Shown here: one piece after another, positions 20,586 to 30,801 of the stretch | Layout: every line of letters starts with the position of its first letter | Position numbering within the stretch: position 1 is the first letter of the stretch | Assembly: GCA_010093515.1 (NCBI GenBank) | Contig: MU001682.1 | Span: 458,163-522,162, forward strand | From: Lineolata rhizophorae | Taxonomy: Eukaryota > Ascomycota > Dothideomycetes > Lineolatales > Lineolataceae | Length of the DNA: 64,000 nt | Reading direction: 5' to 3' | Made by a program: the position numbers and the translations under genes | The notes under the pieces: model-generated | The model's input: only the letters and a program-made list of their open reading frames with translations | Told to the model about the DNA's origin: nothing | The model's database searches: none

Positions 20586-22049
20586 TCACGGACCGCCCCT
20601 AGGAGGCTGCTCATTATCCTGAATACGTTTCAGCAACAGGCCCGAGATCATGTATTTGTTCATTTTCGGGTCGAAGACTGCCGACACTTCCATCGTACAC
20701 CTGGCCTTTGTCCCAACTACCTCAACCAGACCATTCACAACGACGCAGCCTCTTGGAAGTATCATGCGCTCTGGATGCTTCCATCGTCGCCGCAGAGTTG
20801 AAGCGAATATGCTAAGCGCAACATTCGAGGGCGGAATGGATTGTAATTTTGGCAGCCCAACGTTCTTCTCCTTCTCTGGGGCTCGGCCGGATGGCACACC
20901 CCTAAAGGGCTTGCTCGACGACTGTTGAGGATCGGGAGCGCCGTCTACGCTCTTTGACGGGGCCTCTGGAGAGGGGGAATGTTGGTTGGCTTGTTCCCCA
21001 GATGGGCCTGCTCTTCGGCGATGTGCCTCTGTAAGGGCTTTCCTTAGCTGTATCTCTTGCAAACTCGGCGTGGTCGGGAAGCCAAAGAATTGTTTAGCTT
21101 TGGCTACCTGGAGATTGAAGAGATACCGGGCGCTTGCATATAGCGCCGACATTACCGCATACGGCTGAAGGGCATTACGCAGTCTCTCATAATTCCGTTG
21201 CGTCACTGCCCTCCTCGTCCACGCAATGTACTCGTCCGTAATCTCGATGCTGCGAAGTTGTTAATTGGGATACCACATCGTAAGCTCGACCGCACTTACC
21301 CACTGCGTTCGTATTCTGCAGGTGGCCCGTCCGGAAAAGTTATCTCTAGCCAGTATTTTCCCTGCCTAACATTGACGCTTCCGAGACGATGGGTATACGC
21401 CGGATCGTCAGAGCATATTCTCCGTATTGTGACAGCAAGTGAACCTGGGTTATGTCGTAAGAATCTATTCACAGCTATACGAATAGAAGAGGCAGGTCCT
21501 CGGCATCAGATGTACTTACGTTGGAGCCCATGTTGACGCTTGATATCACCAGCCAAGCGGAGGAACTCCTGCCATTCCGGATCGGAGCCTCGGTAGAAAG
21601 TCTGCGGCTTTCGCTTGGCCCACCCTATGGGGATAAATATTGATTCTTCGGGGATTTCCTCTTCCAGCTCTGCCTCTTCGTCATATTCTTCGCCTTCTTC
21701 CTGGGCCGCTTCCTCGTCCCCCCGTATTGGTCGCAGCTGCTCCTCTTCCTCCTCATCTATGAGATCGTCGAGCGGGCTGAGGACGTAGTTTAGGTAGGCA
21801 TAGGCGGCGGAAGAATAAATTATCCATGATGCTGCGGTCCTAAGGCTCAGAGTCAGAAGCAGGCCTGAAAAGAGGTCAGGCAACAACTCACTTCCAGGAA
21901 AAGTAGGGCCGCGGGAGGAAGCGAACGGACTGGACAACTACGTCGGAACGATGGCGAACAGATATAGGACGGGCACGAGGGGTTACAATCGGTCGAGAGA
22001 CGATGCGCGGGGAAGGAAGCGCAAATTTTCTAAAGCCGTGCCTCAACAT
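20586..22049 (-). CDS. Conserved mitochondrial protein of unknown function
   Basis: Four exons (22049-21892, 21839-21520, 21444-21300, 21249-20586; introns 52, 75 and 50 bp) join without a stop to 428 aa. Residues 1-50 form a strong mitochondrial presequence (MLRHGFRKFALPSPRIVSRP, many Arg, no acidic residue until residue 40). A hydrophobic span follows (ASWIIYSSAAYAYLNYVLS), then a very acidic Glu-rich stretch. Next comes a segment that looks conserved (SIFIPIGWAKRKPQTFYRGS, DPEWQEFLRLA), then a globular C-terminal half (VRQGKYWLEITFPDGPP, RYLFNLQVAKAKQFFGFPTT). Inferred to be an inner-membrane protein with the acidic part exposed. I do not recognise a characterised family. The internal ATG at 21937 lies in another frame and is not the start. 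Confidence 0.75.
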
Positions 22050-22567
22050 CCGGACGCCACTAGGTGGAACGGGCAGCGGAGGAAAAGACGTCTTTATGAA
22101 TACAGTAGATATGCCGAAGCCGACATGGATACTAACCGCTAGGGCAAGAGACAGTGGAAAAGTCGCAATGAAGAACGGTATATCCAAAAGGCTTCCCCGG
22201 CCCGACGGTAAGTCGCAGGAGGTGGACGGTTCGTCGACGGCTGGCCAGGCCGATCGCCGGTGGTTCCATGGCTGCCGCCCGCTCACGTGCGCAGATCTCG
22301 ATTTGCCCCAGCCCACGCGCCATCTCAGCTGCCTCGCACGTTTCTCAAGATGCGAACCATCCTGAGGCCGAGCGATCGCCTCGATTTTTGAGCCGTGATT
22401 TTGAAACTAACGGGTTTCAAATTCGTCCGCGGCATATTTAGGTGTCTTGACCTGTCTATTGCAAAGTTCTATCTAGCGAGGTCGGAATTCTGCAGGAACC
22501 ATGGACTAACACAGGATATTGCAAATATACAACTCTAAATCGCAGGCAAAACACGTGGGACAGGGCA

Positions 22568-24263
22568 TTAAGATAGACCGGGTATGATGTTCTGGTCTTT
22601 GAGCGTCGCCAGATCGCTTTCTACCCCGAGACCATCCAAGCCCTTGAATCCGTCTTCCACGGTCCATTTCGCAGTTCCGTCGAACAAAACTTTGCATGCC
22701 TTTCCAACAACCAAGAGCCCCGGTGGCCGGCTTCCCTCCTCTTCGACTGCTGCACACACGTATTCGAGTGTCGTCCTGATGACCCTCTGGTCGGGGCAAG
22801 AAGCCCTTTCGAGAACGGCGCAGGGCGTGTTTTTCGGCCATCTCTTCACTTCCGTCACTAGGCTGTCAACCAGGGACGAAAGCCGATGTAACGCCATCAA
22901 GAACACTACTGTCCGTGTACCGACGTACTCGGGTGTGTCCGGAGCCGCACCTTTCCTTCCCGTCCCTGTGCAGATGAGGACTTGGTCCGCAACGCCACGA
23001 TGCGTAGGTGGGATGGTCGCAAATAGAGGTGCGCTTAGAGCGCTCGTGATTCCCGGTAGCACGATGGGCGTATACCCATTTCTCTGGAAGAAAGCGTACT
23101 CCTCTGCCCCTCTGCCGTAAATGTACGGATCTCCTTGCTTTAGACGGATGACATTTTTGCCCGCGCGCAGGCCGTCCAAACCCATCTCAAGTAGCTCCTC
23201 CTGAGCTTTGTCTGCATTCCCGGGGAACTTGCGGGCGATGTATACCGTCGCTCGCCGAGGGACGAGTTCGAGAACGGGAGCAGGCACGAGCTTGTCGGCT
23301 AACACCAGATCCGCTGACGCGATTGCCTTGTGTGCGGCGGCCGTGAGAAGATCGGGATGGCCGGGCCCGGATCCCGCAAGCACAATGCGACCCTTTCTCC
23401 TCCGCTCATCTAGAGTAGTCGCGCTGACCCCAGAATTGTTCGAAGAAGCGTAGCTGCGGAGAACGGTATCCACGTCGTCATCGGTGATCGAAGCTAGCCG
23501 CTTTAGGGGCCAGTATTCGCAAATCTGGGCTAGCCATCGCATACGTCGATTACGCGCGGCTTCCACGTCCTCAGGCCGGATAAGAGTATTAAACGAAGCA
23601 GGCTGGCCTGAGTCATCCTCCTCAGCTTCCAGATCCATGGACAGCTCCGCCGCATGATCCTCTTCCCAGATCTTTCGCCGCATCGCCCCCAGCCGGTCAA
23701 CAGCCTTGCCAAGGTCCGAAGGCAGTGATGCTGCCATTTCTCGCCTGATTCGGCTGGCAAGCTTGCACCCTTTTCCAGATGTCGTGACACCGACCTGCAA
23801 TGGTCCATCGGTGTAAGACGAAAGGAGCGTGAAGGTGCAGAGGCCGGGTGCATCTGCTACGTTGACGGGAATTCGCAGACGTCGGCAGTCAGCTGAGATC
23901 TTCGCGCCTTTGTTGGTGGTTAGAGCCTAGTTTTCATTTGGGCTTTGGGATACCATGGAACGCACTCAGTGGATTGGCGCTGCCGAGAGTGACGAAAACC
24001 GCATCGACGACGTGATCTACCTCTGCCCGGCCCAGCGTCGTCGGATCCTCATCTCGGAAGTCGCGTCTCAGCCATTCCACCTCGCCGTCGTCGACTCTCT
24101 TCGCCAAGCCGTAATGCAGACTTGAAGTTTCCGGAGCAATGAGCTTCGGCTTCGCCCCTACTTCGACCGAGCGCGAGCACCGAGCTCCAGCCAGGGGGTT
24201 TGAACCGACGATGATGTGGACGTGTCCCGTGGAGTCGACGGAGGCAAGGAGGCTAGGAGCCAT
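22568..24263 (-). CDS. Siroheme synthase: Met8-type dehydrogenase/chelatase fused to uroporphyrinogen-III methyltransferase
   Basis: Makes siroheme for sulfite (and nitrite) reductase. Two exons (24263-23966, 23907-22568; 58-bp intron) give 545 aa. The N-terminal about 200 residues are Met8-like: a degenerate nucleotide-binding start (VHIIVGSNPLAGARC), NVADAPGLCTF and the VGVTTSGKGCKLASRIRREM strand-helix that shapes the active site. The C-terminal part is a full SUMT (Met1/CobA) domain: VLAGSGPGHPDLLTAAA, VIRLKQGDPYIYGRGAEEY, LPGITSALSAP and THRGVADQVLICTGTG. In budding yeast these are two proteins; a fusion as in bacterial CysG is seen here. The usual glycine-rich loop is altered at the N-terminus, which may affect NAD binding. 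Confidence 0.92.
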
Positions 24264-25089
24264 TCCCAAATATAGCGAGCTGCAATTATTGCGGTTCTGC
24301 ACAGAAGTACGTATGGCCGATGAGGCTATCTGGAAAGGCAGTATGCATAAATTTGTTAACAGGGTCGGTGAAAGTGCGAATCGGGAAGGCCGGTAGCGGA
24401 TAATGGCCGGGAGTGCGACGGCGGACGGGCGGCGGCAGGATCAGGAGGGCGCGGCTGGAAAGAAGGCATCGAGAATGAAGAGGTAGTGAACGAGGGAATT
24501 GATAAAAGGCTGCGACAATGGGCGACGTTCGTTTTGCTGCGAGGCGCGCGGAGAAAGCGAGCTGGGAGAGCGCACGCACTTTTCCTGCGAGATCGCGTCA
24601 GACCCCGGCGGCGGGCCCTGGCTTATCGATACACCGACGGCCCTGATAGCGCGGGGGCGTTGGCCTGGTCGATCACCTCCCGGACCCCGCGGAGAACCCC
24701 AGATCGCCGCGTGCGACGGAGACGCTGCTGCCGCCCGCGCGCGTGAGCCCATGAGGCTATCAAAGCAATATACCGTACATGTGTTTTGCGAGAGACCAGT
24801 CTATCTACACGTGACGGACCTAGCCGAGGGCATCCGAATCAGACTCACTGATGCAGCGCCGCTGCGCCTCCCTGCCCCCGAAGCAAGCGGAAATATGTAG
24901 GTCGACAAGGGGAAAGGATGCAAAAAGGTCGAAGAAAGCACCGCAAAGGGCCCCTATATGTGATACGTATAAGGGCTCGCACCCCGCCGTTCATTGTCCA
25001 CCGCAACCAGCCGCGACGGAAATAGCAACCATAGGCATCCGAGTCGCACAGCAAGTCCGGGCCAGCCAGCCCTGCCCGCAACCTGGGGC
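24264..25089. other. Intergenic, no gene seen
   Basis: Lies between the start of the siroheme synthase and the stop of the aldolase/lyase, both on the minus strand. It should hold the siroheme synthase promoter. Several overlapping open frames are GC-driven and share no recognisable motif. Confidence 0.5.
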
Positions 25090-26115
25090 CTACGGCAGAC
25101 TCATCTCGAGCTCCATCACCTCGCGTACCCCTTCCTTTATCGCCACCGCCTGCTCCTTGCTGAGCCGCTTGAGCGGCCGGCGTGGGTAGCCCCCGTAGCC
25201 GTAGTACGACTGGATGGCCGACTTGGTACCCGGGATGGCAGCCTTGGTCAACACCCAGTCGCCCTTGCTTAGCGTCTTTTGCATTTCCATTGCCTCGTTG
25301 TACTTGCCCTCGGCCCATAGGTCCCACACACGCACGCATGTCTTGGGAATCACGTTGGCGCCGCCCGCGATAATGCCTGACCCGCCGCTGGCCGCCGTTT
25401 GCATCGTGAAGTCTGCCATGCCGCCAAATGCCATGTACCCGCTGCCCTCGCTCTTTGTCGTCGTCGCATTGGTCGCCAGCGCTACCCGCGTCAGCTTGCC
25501 AGTGTTCCCGCAAGTGAATTTGGTGCCCACGACGTTCTTGTGCTTGGCGAGCTTGATTATCAAGTCGCTGTCCATGTCAATGCCTGCCACGGCGCCCGGG
25601 TAGTTGTAGATGATGACGGGCAGCGGCGAGCCGTCCGCCACACTCGTATAGTACTCGTAGAGCGCCGCCTCATCCATGGCGTACCGGTAGTAGCTTGGCG
25701 GAACCAGGAGCACATATTCGCCGCCGGCCGCGGCTGCCTGTTTGGAAAGTTCAATGGTGCCCCTGATGCTCTGCTCGCTGGCGCCGACGATGACGGGCAC
25801 GTCCGTGAACCCGGCTTCGTCCAGCGCTTCGCGCGTCGCCCTCGTTATGGCTGACTTCTCGTCGCGCGACAGATGAACCGCTTCACCGTTGGAGCCCATG
25901 GTCACGAGACCCACGAGGCCGGCTGTAGCGAGGCGGATCGCATGCTTACGGATCGTGGGGAGGTCAACGTCTTCCGTTTCCGGGTCGAAGAAAGTCATTG
26001 TCGGAGAGTAGATGCCAGGCCGCAAAGGGTTGCGCGGCTTCGTCGAGCCGCTAGCCTGGCCATTAGAATATCCATTGGCTGCGCCGTTAACTTGGTCAGA
26101 TGCGGAAGTGGTCAT
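25090..26115 (-). CDS. DapA/N-acetylneuraminate lyase superfamily aldolase (4-hydroxy-2-oxoglutarate aldolase-like)
   Basis: Class I (Schiff-base) aldolase/lyase TIM barrel, 341 aa in one exon, usual family length plus a short low-complexity N-terminus (NGAANGYSNGQASGS). The barrel starts PLRPGIYSPTMTFFDPETEDVD. Catalytic elements are visible: the GSNGEAVHLS loop, the tyrosine in IIYNYPGAVAG and the Schiff-base lysine in VVGTKFTCGN. The C-terminal helices end with IQSYYGYGGYPRRPLKRLS. Animal HOGA1 splits 4-hydroxy-2-oxoglutarate, and fungal relatives also include 2-keto-3-deoxy sugar-acid aldolases. Substrate cannot be decided here. Lysine biosynthesis is unlikely, since fungi use the aminoadipate route. 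Confidence 0.85.
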   Translation of the reverse strand: MTTSASDQVNGAANGYSNGQASGSTKPRNPLRPGIYSPTMTFFDPETEDVDLPTIRKHAIRLATAGLVGLVTMGSNGEAVHLSRDEKSAITRATREALDEAGFTDVPVIVGASEQSIRGTIELSKQAAAAGGEYVLLVPPSYYRYAMDEAALYEYYTSVADGSPLPVIIYNYPGAVAGIDMDSDLIIKLAKHKNVVGTKFTCGNTGKLTRVALATNATTTKSEGSGYMAFGGMADFTMQTAASGGSGIIAGGANVIPKTCVRVWDLWAEGKYNEAMEMQKTLSKGDWVLTKAAIPGTKSAIQSYYGYGGYPRRPLKRLSKEQAVAIKEGVREVMELEMSLP

Positions 26116-27227
26116 TATGAAGTGACTGGATGAAAATAACCAACAGAGGAAGACAGCACGACCCTAGATAACAGAATGCAAGGAAACGCAGAGACGAAGA
26201 CTGAGAGCTCTTAAGAGAAACAAGGACAGACTGTCAGCTTAATATACGGGCCATCCGAGACGATCAAGGAAAGGTGGCACCGAGTAAATCAGCATACATA
26301 GTCCGAGCCCTAAAAGTTCCATCCCACTTTCTGCGTTCTTTTTGCCCTTAGCTAACACGCCCGGATTAGTGGCTAGTGCGATCTGCTGCTGCGGAGAAGA
26401 CAAATTGTACGGCGTGGGCTGTTACCCGCTGCGCCATGACTGGCTAACCTGCACGCTACTGGCCCCAAGGGAAAGCCATGCGGAAGGCGGGAGGTTATGA
26501 AAAACTCGGCAGGAGTGGGTGGCCTGCAGTAATGACGCGCGCCTCTAGGCGTGGCCGTTAGTAACGGAAAGTCAAGGAGCGAGGCAATTGCGGTTACTGG
26601 GAGACGCCGGGGTGCGAATGGGCGTTGGATCGCGCGCGTTGGGGTTTTTTGAACGCTGACCTTCGGACGATCGAACAGGAGATAATCCACGAATCACAAT
26701 GAGGCGCCCTAGCGCGGCGGGTCTCGGCATCAGTGCGCAAACCCGAAAACTCGGCCGGATTTCCTGGGGAAAGCCTGCGAAATGGAAGTACGCGCAGAAG
26801 CAACGAAGGTGCCTTAAGCTGTTCTACTATCGACTAGGAAAAGGAACTTACGTACAGTACCAATGCACGATCAGAAAAAGTAAGACGATCCCGAGCGACT
26901 AAAACCTTCCCCGGACTCCACGCTATAACGTGCCAACAGTAAATGTTGCAAATGCACGTCGAGCAACCAACGATGAGAGCCAGAGGATCAGAAAGCCGGA
27001 GGGTAATATCCGCAAACGGCGGAGTTCGCCGCACATGCTCGCTAATAATATCGACCGGGGTCTTCTGACCCAGAGCGGTGGAATCAAACAAGAAAGTGAG
27101 ACGTCGATTACCGACGACGTCTCTAAGCTCAAATGGCGCTCGCGCGCAGCCAGTTTTGCTGCACGTGGCGAAAAAGATTCGGAGGGCAAAGCCTCAGTTG
27201 CGGGCCACTCCCATACGCTCGGACATT
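26116..27227. other. Intergenic of about 1.1 kb, no confident gene
   Basis: Holds the promoter of the aldolase gene and the 3' end of the LAMTOR2-like gene. Open frames of 85-108 codons occur on both strands around 26830-27260, but none has domain-like composition or splice-joined extensions that I can support. Confidence 0.45.
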
Positions 27228-27940
27228 TCAGGGAAGGCTGGGATTGTCTGGCATGACGAAGCCCCTCGAGTCGAATTCGGACCTGATGAAAGCGTACATG
27301 GCTTCGAGCTTCTTCCGCTGCAGGTGAATCGTAACCCGTCCCACTTCCTCATGAATGTCTTTGGCTGCGTCTTCCGACTGTCCTTCCGAAAGAAGGTTTA
27401 AGTCTTTGCGGTACTCTTGATCGCTGCTGTTACCAGTCCCTGATCCTGGGAGGGGGGCACCAGTGCACGGGCTTGCACTTCCAGAGGGATATCGCGAGTC
27501 ACCGTCAACTTCTGCAGTAATCTTGAAGTCTTGCTTGTGGCCCTGATAGACCCCTCCGATAAGCACAAACAGCATTTTCGGCTGCACCGCACGGACAAGA
27601 ATGTTGCACTGGCTAAACTCAATGGTGAGAGTGTAAAGTGTCCGCGAAGTCGAACTGGCTTCTGAGCTGCTGCTCCCTTGAGGCAGCTTCTGTTCCTCGT
27701 AATCTTTCCATACAAGGGAAATCAAGGCAGCTTGGTCGCGAAGCTCCTTGATATTTACCGGAGTGGAGTAGGCAATAAGAGTGCCATTAGGGGACATAAG
27801 ACTATCATACGTAAGTCGAAGTTCATGATCCCGTGGTGAAAATTGAATACGCACAACATGCGTGGATAGAGACGAGGGTCGACATTGTTAGATAGAAGTT
27901 CGCTGAGCTTCTTTGGGTTTAACATGATGGCTGGGCTCAT
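27228..27940 (-). CDS. LAMTOR2-like (roadblock/LC7) Ragulator subunit, C-terminally extended
   Basis: Two exons (27940-27855, 27801-27228; 53-bp intron) give 219 aa. The N-terminal about 50 residues match the start of LAMTOR2/p14 roadblock proteins: MLNPKKLSELLSN, then SPNGTLIAYSTPVNIKELRDQAALISLVW. These are the first helix and the strand-helix that follows. The next strand pair, LYTLTIEFSQCNILVRAVQPKMLFVLIGG, also fits the roadblock fold. In animals LAMTOR2 helps anchor Rag GTPases and TORC1 on lysosomes; in fungi the equivalent would be the vacuolar EGO-type complex. A long polar insert (about residues 120-175) precedes a last helix (VTIHLQRKKLEAMYAFIRSEF), making it much longer than the 125-aa animal protein. 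Start may be 27940 or the ATG at 27925. Confidence 0.6.
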
Positions 27941-28794
27941 CTAACGAAACGTCCTAAGAGCGTCAGCCAGAGTTTTCTCTCGTACTTCTGCCACTATCCG
28001 CTCCATGCCCTTTTGAAGCAACGCGATAAATGCGTCAGCTCGAGCTCCGCGCAGACGCCCTTTCGAGCTTCGCGCCAAGATCTGAAATGGGCAGTCATAG
28101 AATGGGCTTGAAGCCTTAGAAGAAAGTGCGAAAGAGATTCGCGACAAGCGCAGGACGGATATCCGAAACTATACGCGAAAGACAATAGATGGGGACTGTG
28201 AGGCGGATGGCACTCCGTTCGTGCGGGCGACTGGCCTCCTTGGGAGCAAGGCGAGCAGCGGGACGGCAGAAATAGCAGCATAAGATTAGGAAAAACCAAC
28301 CGCATACCTATTTGGTTCCAACGCGACCAGAGGGAATAGCAGCAGCGGAGCCTCGATCCGTATGCAGGCAAATCCTCCACGGGATCTCCGTGGGGTGGAC
28401 GCACTATGAAGCAGCAGACATCTCACTGACAGCTCCTGACAGGAGGTTCGATATGGACGATGGTGTGCTTGTCGGACGAAGGTGTGGGGTTGTCTGGCTG
28501 TCCTTGTAGAGGCGACGTGAAGTTTGCTCCGTTGCAGTGGCTAAGAGTGGACGCACCTGCTGCACACCCGCCAATGGCACGTGCGCGACGCGACTTCGGC
28601 CGCGCTCCGGCCGCGCCGGCACCGCCCACACGCGCTCAGAGCCCGTCCGGCACGCCCCTCAAAGCCGTCCTCTCAATGTGCCCGGTCACCAAAACCATCT
28701 GTGCATCCTCATCGGGAGCACGCAGCTACTAGGATACACCTGCCCAGGGCTGGCCGTCGTGCGCACGGCAGAGCACGGCGGAGCGCCAACGACA
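27941..28794. other. Divergent intergenic region; 5' end of the RFTS gene unresolved
   Basis: Separates the LAMTOR2-like gene from the RFTS gene. The right part (from about 28537) is open in the RFTS frame, and another frame from an ATG at 28575 reads MARARRDFGRAPAAPAP. The true RFTS start may therefore lie inside this stretch, perhaps with one more small intron. No other gene seen. Confidence 0.4.
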
Positions 28795-30801
28795 ATGGAT
28801 GAGAGCGATGTGCTACTCCCTCACGATCCATCAATCACGGACGAGAACAACTGGGAGGAATTTGACCTCGACAAGACCGAAGTGCGTGATGCTGGTGGTC
28901 TCGTCAGCCTCCTGAAGGCCTGCAATGACCATCCGGTGACTGTATCTGGTCGACTTGTGCGCCCGCGACGCGAGCAGGCTGGATTGCGTTCGTAGTTCGG
29001 TCCTCCCTTTTCGCCAAGGAGGGGATGTTTTTCTGACCTATGTTCGAATTAGTCCTACCTTCGGTGCATGCCGCTGGCTCTGTGCCAATTACAGTCCGTG
29101 AAGTTAGCCGGTACGCATTCGGCCAATACGATGATGGAGAGGTCGGGATTTGGGCAGCCGGCCAAGCAGGCTGGTTTAAAATCAAGCCGTCCAGGGCATA
29201 CAAGGAGATTTTTCAGCGCATGGTTGAAGCAATCAGGCTGCTATATTTCGCCGCCGATATCTATCGCGTCCCACACAACAGCCGCCTCCCCGCGAAGGAC
29301 GTCTTCGCTGCGTATGCGGACGAGAACGTCTCTCGGTGTGAGACCACTGAGGAGGCCGCCTGCCTATTCTATCAACACCTCGACTTTCTTATTACATCTA
29401 TGCAAAAGGGAGAAGAAGGGCTAGCCTGGAGTAGAACGCCATTTTATTTACATATGCGACGGAAGTTCGCTGCTGCTAACGCCGCCAAGTCTGGTGTTGG
29501 AGAAAAGCTCGCAAAGTTCGATGACCGTAAGAACCGTAATGGCCAACAAAAATTAAACAACCGCGTCGCCATTCGCGACGGAGATGATGACGAAGATTCG
29601 CAAGACGAAGATTTTTTCAACCCAAAACCGAAGAAGGACGATTGGTGGTGGCGCGGGAAGGGGATCTGGTCATTTGTCCAGCGGTGCCAGGCGGAGAAAG
29701 AACTTTCTGGGGAAGCAATTACATCATCTGCGATCGCACGGCTAATGGTCCGAAAATTTGAGCTCGACAACCAGCACATGGCGTCTACTTACATTCTGGC
29801 ACACTGGCAGCCTCTAATGTGGCTGATGGAGACGAAGCGTCGCTCCGAAATCAATTGGGTACAGACCCCTCTATACAGCGAAATATCGTCAACCTCCCTC
29901 GCCCCGGCAACTAGACGGAAAATGTCACAAATCAAGCTCGAACTGCGCAAGGGTGGCTCCTCCGATTCAGACTCCGATTTCGGTCTTACTGGAGAATATA
30001 CTCCCGAGCCTACCGGGGCAGGCAAAGGTGCCCGTCGACGACACAATGCGAAGTCTGTACTTCGACCTAGGAGTGGCAAATTCTCTGGGAAAGCAGCCGG
30101 GCGTCGCGGAAAATCGATTTCCAGGGATGAATCTGACGGGCCTTGGGAGTCTAGCCCTGAAGGAGTTGAACTGAACTTGAACTCTCCAACGAAACGAAAG
30201 GGCGAGCAGGACGGAAACCCGCGAAAGAGGGCAACAGGTAGGGGCGTGGATTTGGAAGGCAATGAGACCGCCAACGCGGGTGCTAGATCACAGGAGGATG
30301 CGCTCAACAATCAAATTGACGGTCGGCTGCCCCTACGAGGGAAGTCGGCTGCAGATGCTCTGCCAAGTCAATCGTCCTCTTCCTCGTCTCCTACGGAGTC
30401 TCCTCACGAATCATGTGCCTTGCCTTTGCCAGAACCGAGCTATGAGCCGAATGGTCCCAACAACTCTTGGATGTGTCCATTCGACGATTGCGCGCTTAAC
30501 GTTCCCGAGCCGGAGAAAGAAGAGAGCAAGCAGTTGATTCGAGATCACCACGAAATGCATAGGACTAGACAGCGAGAGCAAATAGCTCTTATTCGTGCGG
30601 AGCAGCGCCCATATCTTCCTGTTAAGTGAGTGTACTCGCTTACGGACTTCAAGAGAACCGTCTTTATTAACCGAAAACTTTTGTCGCAGTAATCTTCTTC
30701 GGCGGATTAGGGAAATGGCGGCTACACGACAAGCCGGTGAGCCCCATAGTTCAAGCTCTGGGCTCCAATCGATCATTGATACTGGCGACCGCCCAGTATG
30801 A
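28795..30801 (+). CDS. RFTS (DNMT1 replication-foci) domain protein with a C2H2-like finger, no methyltransferase domain
   Basis: Three exons (28795-28987, 29053-30625, 30690-30801) join to 625 aa. The N-terminal about 190 residues resemble the replication-foci-targeting domain of DNMT1: NNWEEFDLDKTEV, the VTVSGRLV strand, VPITVREVSRYAFGQYDDGE, the IWAAGQAGWFKIKPSRAYKEIF signature and IRLLYFAADIY. A basic and acidic disordered middle follows, with SDSDSDF and many Arg/Lys clusters. Near the C-terminus is MCPFDDCALNVPEPEKEESK followed by HHEMH, a CX4C...H-X3-H arrangement that could bind zinc. There is no cytosine-methyltransferase motif. The first intron uses an unusual GTTCGT donor with a perfect CTGAC branch site; it is the only donor that keeps the frame. 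A chromatin role is inferred. The start is uncertain. Confidence 0.72.

Noticed and set aside
24190-24215. Minus-strand GGTTCAAACCC, a perfect tRNA B-box word
   Set aside because: It lies inside the coding exon of the siroheme synthase (SNPLAGARC region), and no cloverleaf or A box accompanies it.
25090-26115. DapA-family protein as dihydrodipicolinate synthase for lysine
   Set aside because: Fungi make lysine through aminoadipate, and sequence features fit the broader aldolase/lyase group better.
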